From the NCBI GenBank assembly GCA_021774625.1, contig JAJFIV010000012.1, positions 57,103 through 121,102 on the forward strand: a DNA stretch of 64,000 nucleotides, in the 5' to 3' direction. Under the pieces are notes generated by a model. That model was not told the DNA's origin. It searched no databases and saw only the letters and a program-made list of their open reading frames with translations. Position 1 is the first letter of the stretch. Each line of letters starts with the position of its first letter. Positions 12,238-22,103 of the stretch are shown one piece after another. The position numbers and the translations under genes were made by a program. Source of the DNA: Alphaproteobacteria bacterium. Its GTDB lineage: Bacteria > Pseudomonadota > Alphaproteobacteria > Sphingomonadales > JAKSBY01.

Positions 12238-12702
12238 ATGACGGATCAACTGACAATTGCGCCACTGGGTCAAAGCGATGAATGTCTGCTTGCCGGTCTT
12301 TTACTTGCCAATGAGTTAGTCACCGAGGATCTGGTCGGCGATAACAAACAGTTTTTCACCTTTCACACAGCGGAAGGGAAGCGGGTCGGGATCGGCGGGC
12401 TTGAGCTTTACGGGGAAGATGCTCTTATCCGCTCGATCGTGACCCTCGATTCTTTTCGCGGCGCCGGATGTGGCGGCGAAATTATCCGGCTGCTGGGCGA
12501 TGTTGCCTGCCGCCAGGGCGCCTGCAATCTTTATCTTCTGACGACAACGGCTGCCCCCTTCTTCCTGAAGCACGGTTTTGAGGAGGTCGAGCGGCAGGAC
12601 GTGCCGGAATCAATCCGCGGGACCGAGGAATTTTCCCGGCTCTGCCCCCATGACGCCGTGGCGATGGTCCGCCGGATACCGCAAAAACACATGGCCGAAT
12701 AG
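12238..12702 (+). CDS. GNAT acetyltransferase, ArsN2-like
   Basis: GVGGLELYG-like GIGGLELYGEDALIRSIVTLDSFRGAGCGGEI, LYLLTTTAAPFFLKHGFEEVERQDVPESIRGTEEFSRLCPHDAVAM resembles ArsN2 family C-termini. Confidence 0.75.
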   Translation: MTDQLTIAPLGQSDECLLAGLLLANELVTEDLVGDNKQFFTFHTAEGKRVGIGGLELYGEDALIRSIVTLDSFRGAGCGGEIIRLLGDVACRQGACNLYLLTTTAAPFFLKHGFEEVERQDVPESIRGTEEFSRLCPHDAVAMVRRIPQKHMAE

Positions 12703-12760
12703 GGCGCTGTTTCTCAATACTGCCGGCCATTCTGGGTGAACGGGGCCAGACCCGCAGAGA

Positions 12761-13510
12761 TTATTTCTTGCCGGTAAACAGATGCCAGCCGTCGGGGCCG
12801 AGCCGCTCCAGGGGCTGAAAGCGGATTTTGTAGGCCATTTTTTTGCTGTCTTCGATCCAGTAGCCGAGATAAACATGGCGGAGGCCGGCCTTTTGCGCTT
12901 TTTTTATATGATCGAGAATCATATAGGTGCCGAGGCTGCGGTCCGCCTCCTCCGGATTATAAAAGCTGTAAACCATGGAAAGGCCGTCCGCCATCACATC
13001 GGTCAGGCAGACGCCCAGAAGCGGGCCACTCTTTGGCTTTTCGGGGTCAAGCTCCCGTTTGCGGTATTCCACAAGCGTCGTGTTGACCGGGCTGTTTTCC
13101 ACCATATCGGCATATTCGACAATATCCATGCCCGCCATGCCGCCGGTCGCATGGCGGCTGTCGAGATAATGTTTCAAAAGACTGTATTGTTCTCCGCTGA
13201 CATACGTATCCACCGGCCGCGCAACCAGATCGGCATTGGCGCGGATAATTTTCCGCATCGACCGTTTGGCTTCGAACTCCAGCGCCAGAACGCGGACGGA
13301 AATGCAGGCGTTGCAGTTTTCACAGGCCGGACGGTAGGCAACCTGCTGGCTGCGGCGAAAGCCGACCCGGCTCAGCGCATCATTCAATGATTGGGCTTCG
13401 CCGCCCTTCAACTCCGTAAAAACCTTGCGCTCTTCCCTGCCTTCCAGATAGGCGCAGGGCGTCGCCGCGGTCACATAGAATTTGGGGAATTGCAGGGACT
13501 GGTTGGTCAT
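12761..13510 (-). CDS. bpt: Aspartate/glutamate leucyltransferase (arginyltransferase family)
   Basis: FYVTAATPCAYLEGREERKVFTEL...GFRRSQQVAYRPACENCNACISVRV; LGYWIEDSKKMAYK. Confidence 0.94.
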   Translation of the reverse strand: MTNQSLQFPKFYVTAATPCAYLEGREERKVFTELKGGEAQSLNDALSRVGFRRSQQVAYRPACENCNACISVRVLALEFEAKRSMRKIIRANADLVARPVDTYVSGEQYSLLKHYLDSRHATGGMAGMDIVEYADMVENSPVNTTLVEYRKRELDPEKPKSGPLLGVCLTDVMADGLSMVYSFYNPEEADRSLGTYMILDHIKKAQKAGLRHVYLGYWIEDSKKMAYKIRFQPLERLGPDGWHLFTGKK

Positions 13511-13534
13511 ATTCTCACCGGTCTTTGATTTCTT

Positions 13535-15385
13535 CTACATAAGACCATAATACCAAGGTGCAAATAAAGAGTAAGCAATCCAGATAACAAAAATAAGCGG
13601 GGTGCCCACTTTCATAAAGTCGCTGAAACGGTAATGGCCGGGTCCCATCACCAGAAGGTTGGTCTGATAGCTCATGGGCGTGGCGAAGGAACAGTTGGCG
13701 GCGAAAATAACGGCAATGACAAAAATCATCGGGTCAACGCCCAGTTGGCTGGAGAGCGATAATGCAATCGGAGTAAATAACACAGCGGTGGCATTGTTGC
13801 TCAGGACATTAGTCAGCAGGGCAACCAACAGGAAGAATGCCGAGAGAATGACCGGAATAGGCGCGTCCGCAACCACATTGATCATCAGATTGGCCAAATA
13901 GACCGCCCCGCCGGTATAATTCAGCGCGGTCCCCATGGCGAGCGCGGCCCCGACAATGAAAATCACTCGGCGGTCTATTGCGCGCGCTGCCTGGCGAACA
14001 TTCAGACACCGCCCCAGCACCATCAGGGTCGCGCCGGCGACGGCGGCGATCGTTATCGGGACAAGCCCGGTTGAAGCCAGAGCCACGACGCCGGCAAAAA
14101 CAGCAAGCGCCCGGGTTGCCTGCATGGAGGACGGCAGATCGGTCGCCGACCATTCCATCAGCAGGACATCACGGTTGTTGCGCAGACCGAGCACATCGGA
14201 CCGCTTGCCGATGACCAGGATCACGTCGCCGGCTTCCAGCCGGATCGAATCCATCGCCTGCCTGATCATGCGCGACCGCCGCTGAATGCCCAATACGATG
14301 CAATTGGTCTGGCGGTGAAAGCCGAATTGCTGCAGGGTCCGGCCGTCGAGACGGGACGCTGGGGCAATCACTGTTTCCGCCAGCATGAAATCCTTGGCGA
14401 TTTTTTGTTTGTCGTCTTCGCTTTCCTCTTCTTCGGTCTCCAGAACACCTCTTAAAAGGCCCGGTGATTTGGCAAGAATTCCGGTCAGGGTCTGGCGGGT
14501 GGTAGCGATAATCAGCTCGTCACCCGGCGCAAGGGTTATATCGTCATAAGGCGGCAGCAGAGCCTGTTCGCCGCGCTGGATCATGCGAATGGTCAGGTCC
14601 GGCAGGTCCGGGAACATGCCCGCTGTCGCTTTCAGGCCGTCAAGCCGGCTGTTCCGGGTCACTTCGATTTCAACAATGAACTGCTTGCCGCTTTTGCCGA
14701 CAATTTCGCCTGCCATGCTGGCCCGGTCCTTCAGCAGAAAAGGGGCGACAAATGTAATATAGGCGAAACCCGCACCGGCCAGAACCAGTCCCGGAATGGT
14801 GATATCGAAAAACCCCAGTTGCATGCCATTCGCGCTTTCCATCGCGCCGGAGACCAGCAGGTTGGTCGAGGAACCGATCAGGGTCAGGTTGCCGCCCAGA
14901 ATGGCCGCGAAGCTCAGGGGAATCATAACAAGGCTCACGGTGCGCCCGAGTTTTTCCGAAAGCGCGCTGAGGATCGGGATAAAAATCACCACCACCGGTG
15001 TATTGTTGAGAAGTGCACTGGTGGCCATTACCGTAATCAGGGCAAACAGAATTGTCAGTTTGGGGTATGAGGCGCCGTATCTGACCAGCAGCCCCGCCGC
15101 CCCTTCCAATGCGCCGGTCTGCACCATGCCCTGGCCAATCACCAGGAGGGCGAGAATGGCGACCAGAGCCGGGTCGGCAAATCCCGCCAGCAATTGCCGC
15201 ATGCCAATGGCCTGTCCGCCATCAACGGGGGCCATCGGCGCGACATAAAACAGGATCAGCAGGGCCGCGACCACCGCCGCCGACGTCACTTCCATCTGGA
15301 TTCGCTCGAACGCGTAGGCGACAATCGCCGCTAAAATCACCGCAAATGTCACCCACATCTGGATGGAAGGATCAATGGCTAACAC
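13535..15385 (-). CDS. SLC13/DASS-type permease with TrkA-C (RCK_C) domains
   Basis: Hydrophobic N/C halves with LLNNTPVVVIFIPIL and LSNNATAVLFTPIALSLS, central TrkA-C-like segments. Confidence 0.9.
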   Translation of the reverse strand: MLAIDPSIQMWVTFAVILAAIVAYAFERIQMEVTSAAVVAALLILFYVAPMAPVDGGQAIGMRQLLAGFADPALVAILALLVIGQGMVQTGALEGAAGLLVRYGASYPKLTILFALITVMATSALLNNTPVVVIFIPILSALSEKLGRTVSLVMIPLSFAAILGGNLTLIGSSTNLLVSGAMESANGMQLGFFDITIPGLVLAGAGFAYITFVAPFLLKDRASMAGEIVGKSGKQFIVEIEVTRNSRLDGLKATAGMFPDLPDLTIRMIQRGEQALLPPYDDITLAPGDELIIATTRQTLTGILAKSPGLLRGVLETEEEESEDDKQKIAKDFMLAETVIAPASRLDGRTLQQFGFHRQTNCIVLGIQRRSRMIRQAMDSIRLEAGDVILVIGKRSDVLGLRNNRDVLLMEWSATDLPSSMQATRALAVFAGVVALASTGLVPITIAAVAGATLMVLGRCLNVRQAARAIDRRVIFIVGAALAMGTALNYTGGAVYLANLMINVVADAPIPVILSAFFLLVALLTNVLSNNATAVLFTPIALSLSSQLGVDPMIFVIAVIFAANCSFATPMSYQTNLLVMGPGHYRFSDFMKVGTPLIFVIWIAYSLFAPWYYGLM

Positions 15386-15482
15386 AAATTGTATTCCTTG
15401 GTTGTTTACACGAAATGCAACACACCCCGCGTTGGCAGTATATACCAGATAACAGGAATGAGAAGTGGATTAGAGCAGGCTG

Positions 15483-16406
15483 TTATTGCCCGGGTCTGGC
15501 TCCCGGCGCCAGAACAGGCGCTTCGCGCAAAACCAGAATGGTGATCCGCCGGTTTTCCGGCCGGAAAGGGGAATCGGGGAACAGCGGTTCGGTCGCCGCC
15601 TTGCCGGTGGCTTCAGAAAAGCGATCTGTTGAAACACCGCTCGCGCGCAATACGCGCCGCGCCGCATTGGCGCGATCCGCGGAAAGTTCCCAGTTGGTGT
15701 AATTTGCTTCGCCGCGCAGGGTGCTGGCATCCGTGTGGCCCATAATGGCGACCCGGTTGGGCATTTTTTCGACAACGGTTCCAACTTCTTCGATCAGCCG
15801 CGTGGCATAGCCGTACATATCCGCAGTGCCTTCCTGGAACATGGAGCGGCGATCCTTGTCGATGATCTGGATGCGCATGCCGTCCGGCGTCTGTTCGATC
15901 AGGATCTGGTCTTCATGCTGCGTCAGTTCCGGGGATTGCTGCACCGCCTGCCTGATGCGGTCGGCGGCATCCTCGAACATGGCGTTTTCCCGTTCGTTGA
16001 TCTTGCTCTCGAAGGCCTCGGCTGCTTCCGCATCTTCGTCCTGACTGGCTTCGGTGGGCGGCGGCGCATTGATATCGACCGCGACTGCGCCGGAGGATTG
16101 TGCGCCGTCGGTTGAAAGCGATGTGCCGCCCAAAACAGCGCCCGAGCCGGAACTGGAAGACGTGCTGGCCGTGGTCGGGGTGAAATAATCCGCGAGGCCC
16201 TCCAGGGTCTCCTTGTCGGAAATATTCAGCAGCCACAGCATCATGAAAAAGGCCATCATCGCGGTCACAAAATCCGCATAAGCCACTTTCCATGCGCCAC
16301 CATGATGGCCGCCCGCCACTTTCTTGATCTTCTTGATAATGATTGGTCTTTTTTCTTCGTCCGCCAAAGCCTGAATTCCTGAGTCTGCGGGATAATCAGC
16401 CTTCAC
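15483..16406 (-). CDS. motB: Flagellar motor protein MotB
   Basis: GGHHGGAWKVAYADFVTAMMAFFMMLWLLN (plug/TM with essential Asp) plus OmpA-like GHTDAS...NWELSADRANAARR. Confidence 0.93.
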   Translation of the reverse strand: MKADYPADSGIQALADEEKRPIIIKKIKKVAGGHHGGAWKVAYADFVTAMMAFFMMLWLLNISDKETLEGLADYFTPTTASTSSSSGSGAVLGGTSLSTDGAQSSGAVAVDINAPPPTEASQDEDAEAAEAFESKINERENAMFEDAADRIRQAVQQSPELTQHEDQILIEQTPDGMRIQIIDKDRRSMFQEGTADMYGYATRLIEEVGTVVEKMPNRVAIMGHTDASTLRGEANYTNWELSADRANAARRVLRASGVSTDRFSEATGKAATEPLFPDSPFRPENRRITILVLREAPVLAPGARPGQ

Positions 16407-16454
16407 TTTCAGATTTTTAGGTTAATTTTGCGTTGAAACTTTATTGCCGCCCTT

Positions 16455-16515
16455 CAATACGCCCTCACTTCGTTCGTTCTGAGCAGGGCTGCAAGCCCGT
16501 GTCGAAGTGCGGCGT
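16455..16515. repeat. Candidate dispersed intergenic palindromic repeat
   Basis: gttcgttctgagcagggctgcaagcccgtgtcgaagtgcgg resembles the GTTCGTCCTGAGC...GTCGAAG-type intergenic repeats; internal hairpin GGGCT-gca-AGCCC at 16486-16498. Confidence 0.45.
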
Positions 16516-16521
16516 CCCTTC

Positions 16522-18903
16522 CTATTCCACCGGCCTTAATTCCATCTGCCCGCTGGCATTTTCCAGGACTGTCTCTTTATCCGTCAGAATCCTGATCGAG
16601 CGGCCGTCGAGCCAAAGCGGCGTCATGTCGCTGTAATGAGGGGAGAGGATGTTGCCGGACTGGCCGGTGGGGAGAATAAAACGGGAATTTTCCAGATCAG
16701 CCAGGTCGTATATGGCCCGCATGCTGGCCCCGAATCCGCCTTCGAACGCACGGCCTTCCGCGAAGGAGGCGCTGGCCACATTGATGCTGTAGCGATGGCC
16801 GCCATTCTCGGTTTTGATACTGAACAGATCGCCGAGCACAGGCAGCCCGCCAAAGGGCTGATGCCCCTGGACAATGGGATGAGCACCGCCCCATGTCCAG
16901 TCCCGCCAGTTCGGGCCGAACTGATCAATAAGGCCGTTCAAGGCCGCATCATAAGCCTCCGTTACAATCTCGCCGCAGGTCTCTTTGGGCTCGGTATCAA
17001 CCTTGTCGCACCAGCGGGCCTGGCCGTTTTGATCTGTCAGCACCGCTTTGATAAATAGCGGCTTTGGTCCCCAGAAACGGGGAAAATCCTCCCCCAGTTC
17101 ATCGCTGTAAACCAGCCGGGCCACCTGCCGGTGCCAGGCCATGAAAATCAGCGGCTCCGGACGATCCGCCGCCATGTTCCGGTCCCATTGGTTCAGGGCC
17201 GCGAGGGCCTCATCCTCCCGCTGGTCGATGAATGATAAAAGGACCGGCAGAATATCCTCCGCCATGGCGGACCGGGTATCCGCATGAATGGCCGCGAAGC
17301 TTTCGACTGAATGCTTATCTGTGGCAAGCAGGCGGTCGCGAATCGTGTCCGCGCGGTAGGGAGCCGCCCACACGGATGTCAGAAAGTGCGGATAATCATT
17401 ATTCACAATTTTCTGGTTGGCGGTGGCGACGAATCCTTCAGCCGGGTTCAGACTTTGCGGCAATTCCTCGAATGGAATAAAGCCCTGCCAGTCATAGCGG
17501 GCGTCCCAGCCGGGCGCCGGGATCAGGCCATGGGTCTTATTCTCCGGCCCGCGGACCGGCACGCGGGCCGGGGCGATAAAGCCGATATTGCCGTCTGTAT
17601 CCGCATAGACGATATTCTGCTGCGGCACGGTAAAATGCCGCATGGCGTCCCGGAAGTCCCTCCAATCCCTGGCCTCCATCATCGACCGGCCGATATTGGC
17701 GGTCGAATCCGCCGGCATCAGCGCCGTCCACTGAAAGGCGAGGCTATAACCGTCGGGCAGGATTTCCCGAACGCTTTCCATAACATCGGAAATGATCGGC
17801 CCGTGGCGGCTTTCCCGGACGGTCAGGATCACGGGCTCCGCATTCTTCACCGGAATGATTTCTTCGCGGATTTTAAAGGGCCGTGGTCCGCCGGGGGCCA
17901 GATACTGGCCATCCCCGGCACTCTTTTCGATATACAGATCCTGGGTATCCGGTCCGGTATTGGTGAAACCCCAGGCGATGCGGTCATTGCGTCCCAGAAC
18001 CACAAAGGGCAGCGAGGGCAGGGTGCCGCCCACCACATTTCCGCCATTCAGCGAGAGATGCGCCAGATACCAGATAGACGGCGTGTTCAGGCCCAGATGC
18101 GGATCGTTGGCCAGCAACGGTCTGCCGCTTGCCGTGCGCGCGCCGGACACCACCCAGTTATTGGATCCGGCGCCTTCGGGGCGCTGATATTCTTCGGTCG
18201 CAAAACCGGACTTAAAAGGGATGTCCCGGTAGAGTTGCGCCAGATCGGGCAGTGGCGTTACCGCATCACCGGGATAAGGCGGATAGAATTCTTCCAGCTG
18301 TTGTTTTGTGAGTTTCGCCGCAAGGCCCAGGCGCGCCAGTTCCGATCCCCAGTTGCCGCTGAGATTCCAGGCCATCATTTTTAGCCAGGAGAGTGAATCT
18401 ACCGGTGTCCAGGGCTCCGGTTCAAATCCCAGAATCAGAAATTCCGGCGGCAGCGCGCCGTGCCAGTTATCAATCCGCGCATTGATGCCGTCCACATAAG
18501 CCTGAAACATTGCCCGGGTTGCCGGGTCCAGTCCGGCGAAAGCCTCTTCCGCTTTCCTGTAAACGCCGAGGGTGCGGATGAAGCGGTCGATGCCAAGCGT
18601 TGGCTCGCCAATGATCTCCGAAAGCCGTCCGGCAGCGGTCCGGCGGTTAAATTCCATCTGCCACAGCCGGTCCTGGGCATGGGTGAAGCCGAGAGCGAAA
18701 AACAGGTCATGTTCAGTTTCCGCATAGATATGCGGCACGCCGTTTTCATCGCGGATAATACTGACCGCCTGTTCCAGGGCCGCCATTTCCATTTCGCCGC
18801 CGGTATCCAGCAGCGAGGTGCGCAGCCACAAAAACCCGCCAAGACTGACAACCAGGATAAGCCCCAAAAGCCCGGTTAAAATACGCAAAACCCACCGTTT
18901 CAT
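16522..18903 (-). CDS. Penicillin acylase family protein (Ntn hydrolase)
   Basis: 793 aa; EGAGSNNWVVSGARTASGRPLLANDPHLGL, characteristic autoprocessing Gly-Ser-Asn-Asn-Trp site. Confidence 0.93.
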   Translation of the reverse strand: MKRWVLRILTGLLGLILVVSLGGFLWLRTSLLDTGGEMEMAALEQAVSIIRDENGVPHIYAETEHDLFFALGFTHAQDRLWQMEFNRRTAAGRLSEIIGEPTLGIDRFIRTLGVYRKAEEAFAGLDPATRAMFQAYVDGINARIDNWHGALPPEFLILGFEPEPWTPVDSLSWLKMMAWNLSGNWGSELARLGLAAKLTKQQLEEFYPPYPGDAVTPLPDLAQLYRDIPFKSGFATEEYQRPEGAGSNNWVVSGARTASGRPLLANDPHLGLNTPSIWYLAHLSLNGGNVVGGTLPSLPFVVLGRNDRIAWGFTNTGPDTQDLYIEKSAGDGQYLAPGGPRPFKIREEIIPVKNAEPVILTVRESRHGPIISDVMESVREILPDGYSLAFQWTALMPADSTANIGRSMMEARDWRDFRDAMRHFTVPQQNIVYADTDGNIGFIAPARVPVRGPENKTHGLIPAPGWDARYDWQGFIPFEELPQSLNPAEGFVATANQKIVNNDYPHFLTSVWAAPYRADTIRDRLLATDKHSVESFAAIHADTRSAMAEDILPVLLSFIDQREDEALAALNQWDRNMAADRPEPLIFMAWHRQVARLVYSDELGEDFPRFWGPKPLFIKAVLTDQNGQARWCDKVDTEPKETCGEIVTEAYDAALNGLIDQFGPNWRDWTWGGAHPIVQGHQPFGGLPVLGDLFSIKTENGGHRYSINVASASFAEGRAFEGGFGASMRAIYDLADLENSRFILPTGQSGNILSPHYSDMTPLWLDGRSIRILTDKETVLENASGQMELRPVE

Positions 18904-19002
18904 ACTTTCTGCAATCCCCAGCTAGACTCTGCGGATAACATAACCTTATTTTGGACATTCTGTCGTGGACAAATCATATTTTTAGCAGGCAAGGAGAGAC
19001 GC

Positions 19003-19887
19003 GTGGCAAAAGTGGCATTCATCGGGCTCGGCGTGATGGGATATCCCATGGCGGGGCATCTGGCAATGGCCGGGCACCGGGTGACCGTCTATAACCGCAC
19101 CATGGCGCGGGCGGCAAAATGGGTGAAAGAATTTGAACAGGCCGGCAAGGGCGGTCATGTGGCGGCTCATACGCCTAAGGCCGCCGCCGAGAGCGCCAAA
19201 ATCGTCCTGATGTGCGTCGGCGCCGACAGGGATATCCGTGACGTGGTCTTTGGTGATCAGGGGGTGCTGGCAGGCATGAAGGCCGGCGCCGTGCTGGTGG
19301 ATCACACCACGGCGTCCGCCGCTATCGCCCGCGAGCTGCATGAAAAGGCCGGGGAAAAAGAGATCGGTTTCCTTGATGCGCCGGTATCCGGCGGGGAAGC
19401 GGGGGCGGTCAACGGCCAGTTGACGGTCATGATCGGTGGCGGAGAAGCACCCTTTAAAAAAGCCCGCCCGGTCATCAAAACCTACGCCAAGATGATGAAA
19501 CTTCTCGGCCCGGCAGGGTCCGGCCAGACCGCGAAAATGGTCAATCAGATTTGTATTGCGGGTATCGTTCAGGGCCTGTCGGAAGCGCTGCATTTCGCCC
19601 TGGAGGCCGGTATGGACGCCAATGCGGTGGTTGATGTGATCTCCAAAGGGGCCGCGCAATCCTGGCAGATGGAAAACCGGGCCTCAACCATGATTGATGA
19701 CAAATTCGATTTCGGCTTCGCGGTGGACTGGATGCGCAAGGACCTGGCCATTGTGCTCGCAGAAGCCCGAAGGCTCGGCGTCAGCCTGCCGCTGACGGCG
19801 CTGGTCGATCAGTTCTACAACGATGTGCAGAAAATGGGCGGCAGCCGTCAGGATACCTCAAGCCTGATCCGCCGCTTCAGGGAGTGA
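19003..19887 (+). CDS. NAD(P)-dependent 3-hydroxyisobutyrate dehydrogenase-family oxidoreductase
   Basis: GLGVMGYPMAGHLAMAGHRVTVYNRT and FLDAPVSGGEAGAVNGQLTVMIGG. Confidence 0.93.
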   Translation: MAKVAFIGLGVMGYPMAGHLAMAGHRVTVYNRTMARAAKWVKEFEQAGKGGHVAAHTPKAAAESAKIVLMCVGADRDIRDVVFGDQGVLAGMKAGAVLVDHTTASAAIARELHEKAGEKEIGFLDAPVSGGEAGAVNGQLTVMIGGGEAPFKKARPVIKTYAKMMKLLGPAGSGQTAKMVNQICIAGIVQGLSEALHFALEAGMDANAVVDVISKGAAQSWQMENRASTMIDDKFDFGFAVDWMRKDLAIVLAEARRLGVSLPLTALVDQFYNDVQKMGGSRQDTSSLIRRFRE

Positions 19888-20615
19888 CCTGGCGTCATAG
19901 CCTTCTCATCCTGATTCCGCTGGCAGGTGTCATCGGCGTGTTCGCAATGCCGCCAATCTCTCAGGAACCGGCTTATCATCTGTTTGCGGACACGCGTGAC
20001 TTGGCGGGGATTCCCAATATTGGCAATGTATTGTCGAACGGAGCTTTCCTGATTGCCGGTTTAATCGGCCTTCATTATCTGCGGCGGCATGGCCGCTTCC
20101 GTGACTGTCCCGCCTGGTGGGTCTTTTTTATCGGAGTTGCGGTGATCACTTTCGGGTCCGGCTATTATCACTGGCAGCCCGGCAACGGGACCCTGGTCTG
20201 GGACCGGCTTTCCATGACCATTGCCTTTACTGCCGTCACCGCGGCTTTCATTGCTGATTATGTTTTGAAACGATTAGGATCGCCGCTCCTGTTTCTGCTC
20301 GTGCCCCTGGGTGCGGGAAGTGTCTGGTACTGGCATCTCTTCAATGACCTGCGGGCTTATTTTGCCATTCAGGGCATGGTTTTTCTGACTCTGCTGACGG
20401 TTCTTTTTCTCTTTGGCCCGAAAGGCAGGGAGCGGGGGTTTATCCTGCTGGCACTCGGCTCTTATGCTTTTGCTTTTCTCTTCGAACAATCTGACGGATT
20501 TGTCTTTGGTCTGACCGGCGGCACAATCAGCGGTCATAGTATCAAACATCTTTTTGCCGGTCTGGCGCCCTATTGGCTGTTTCGCTTGTTATCTTCCAGG
20601 ACTGGCACGCGCTGA
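19884..20615 (+). CDS. Ceramidase-domain-like integral membrane protein
   Basis: YHLFADTRDLAGIPNIGNVLSNGAFLIAGL, FGSGYYHWQPGNGTLVWDRLSMT, SGHSIKHLFAGLAPYWLFRLL. Confidence 0.75.
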   Translation: MTWRHSLLILIPLAGVIGVFAMPPISQEPAYHLFADTRDLAGIPNIGNVLSNGAFLIAGLIGLHYLRRHGRFRDCPAWWVFFIGVAVITFGSGYYHWQPGNGTLVWDRLSMTIAFTAVTAAFIADYVLKRLGSPLLFLLVPLGAGSVWYWHLFNDLRAYFAIQGMVFLTLLTVLFLFGPKGRERGFILLALGSYAFAFLFEQSDGFVFGLTGGTISGHSIKHLFAGLAPYWLFRLLSSRTGTR

Positions 20616-20679
20616 CGGAACAAAAGCCTTGTTGCCGCGTTCTCCCTTCATAATAACTTGCATAATGGGAATCAGGCAG

Positions 20680-21120
20680 ATGGATATCTATGACCGGCTA
20701 ACGAAAGATCATGACCGGCAGCGGGAATTGCTGCGCAAAATCTCTGAAACCGAGGGCGACAGTGAAAATCGGCGGCGGCTGTTTGCGGCTTTAAAAGAGG
20801 AAGCGGATTCCCATGCGGCGGCGGAAGAGCAGACCTTTTACGCTGCGCTGATCGAAAAACCGGACGGTCAGGAGAAAGCCCGCCATAGCATCGCTGAACA
20901 TAAGGATGCCAATGATCTGCTGGAGGAACTGGATGAACTCGATATGGGTAGCGGTGGCTGGCTGCAGAAACTCAAAAAACTGCGCCATGAACTGGAGCAT
21001 CATGTGAAGGAGGAAGAAGAAGAGGTCTTTCCTCTTGCGAAGACTCTCATTGACGAAAGCCGGGCCCAAGACCTGGCCAAAAAATTCGAAGCCCGCAAGC
21101 GTCTGGAAAAATCGACCTAA
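20680..21120 (+). CDS. Hemerythrin domain-containing protein
   Basis: MDIYDRLTKDHDRQRELLRKI...HAAAEEQTFY...HIEFIQ-spaced H/E pattern ELEHHVKEEEEEVFPLA. Confidence 0.87.
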   Translation: MDIYDRLTKDHDRQRELLRKISETEGDSENRRRLFAALKEEADSHAAAEEQTFYAALIEKPDGQEKARHSIAEHKDANDLLEELDELDMGSGGWLQKLKKLRHELEHHVKEEEEEVFPLAKTLIDESRAQDLAKKFEARKRLEKST

Positions 21121-21280
21121 ACAGGGACTTCTCGCTTCTGGCCTGGATTTCCATAGGCTTGATGGAGGATCGCAATCCCTTGTTGTTCCAGAATATCATT
21201 CTTCTGTTGAACAATATCTTCGGGGTTTACCGCTGGCTGATCAGAAGGCAGGAAAGCTGAATTTTCCGGCATTTCTGCGC

Positions 21281-21308
21281 TTGACAGCGCATCGCCAATC
21301 CCTATAGT
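21281..21308 (+). promoter_or_regulatory. Sigma70-type promoter upstream of rpsD
   Basis: TTGACA (21281-21286), 16-bp spacer, TATAGT (21303-21308). Confidence 0.65.
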
Positions 21309-21424
21309 GCGCGCTTCACGAATGGGCGGAATGCGATTTCCGCCCGCGCGGGCTGTTTGAAAATTCAGCTGTCTGAAAATTCAATCGGGCCCGTGGCGCA
21401 ATAACTCATAGAAAGCGATTCGAC

Positions 21425-22036
21425 ATGTCGAAAAGAATTGAAGCCAAGTATAAAATTGACCGCCGGATGGGCGAGAATATCTGGGGCCGCCCCAAAAGCC
21501 CCGTGAACAAGCGCGAATATGGCCCCGGCCAGCACGGGCAGCGCCGCAAAAGCAAACTTTCCGATTTCGGGATTCAGCTGCGCGCCAAACAGAAGCTCAA
21601 AGGTTATTACGGCAATATCACGGAAAAACAGTTCCGCAAGATTTATCATGAAGCCGTCCGCCTCCGCCAGGAAACCGGCAGTGCGCTGATCGGTCTTCTG
21701 GAACGCCGCCTGGATGCGGTGGTTTACCGGGCAAAGTTTGTGCCCACCGTTTTTGCCGCCCGTCAGTTTGTCAATCACGGCCATGTGACGGTGAACGGCA
21801 AGCGGGTGAATATCCCGAGCTATCGGGTGAGCGAAGGCGATGTCATTGAAGTTCGTGAAAAAGGCCGCGGCATTCCCATGCTGATGGAGGCCATGCAGAG
21901 CCCTGAGCGGGATATTCCGGAATATATCAGCCTGGACGGCTATAAAGCGACCTTTGTCCGGTCGCCAACTCTGGACGAAGTGCCTTATCCGGTCCGCATG
22001 GAACCCAACCTTGTGATTGAATTTTACTCGCGGTAA
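21425..22036 (+). CDS. rpsD: 30S ribosomal protein S4
   Basis: [42 protein letters not shown]...[12 protein letters not shown]4 domain. Confidence 0.98.
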   Translation: MSKRIEAKYKIDRRMGENIWGRPKSPVNKREYGPGQHGQRRKSKLSDFGIQLRAKQKLKGYYGNITEKQFRKIYHEAVRLRQETGSALIGLLERRLDAVVYRAKFVPTVFAARQFVNHGHVTVNGKRVNIPSYRVSEGDVIEVREKGRGIPMLMEAMQSPERDIPEYISLDGYKATFVRSPTLDEVPYPVRMEPNLVIEFYSR

Positions 22037-22058
22037 ATTCCGAACCATTCAGTTTCTG

Positions 22059-22087
22059 AAAAGCCGCGGTTTTCCGCGGCTTTTTTA
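22059..22087 (+). terminator. Rho-independent terminator of rpsD
   Basis: AAAAGCCGCGG-TTTT-CCGCGGCTTTTTT hairpin plus U-tract. Confidence 0.9.
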
Positions 22088-22103
22088 TTGCAGGAGCGAT
22101 GTT

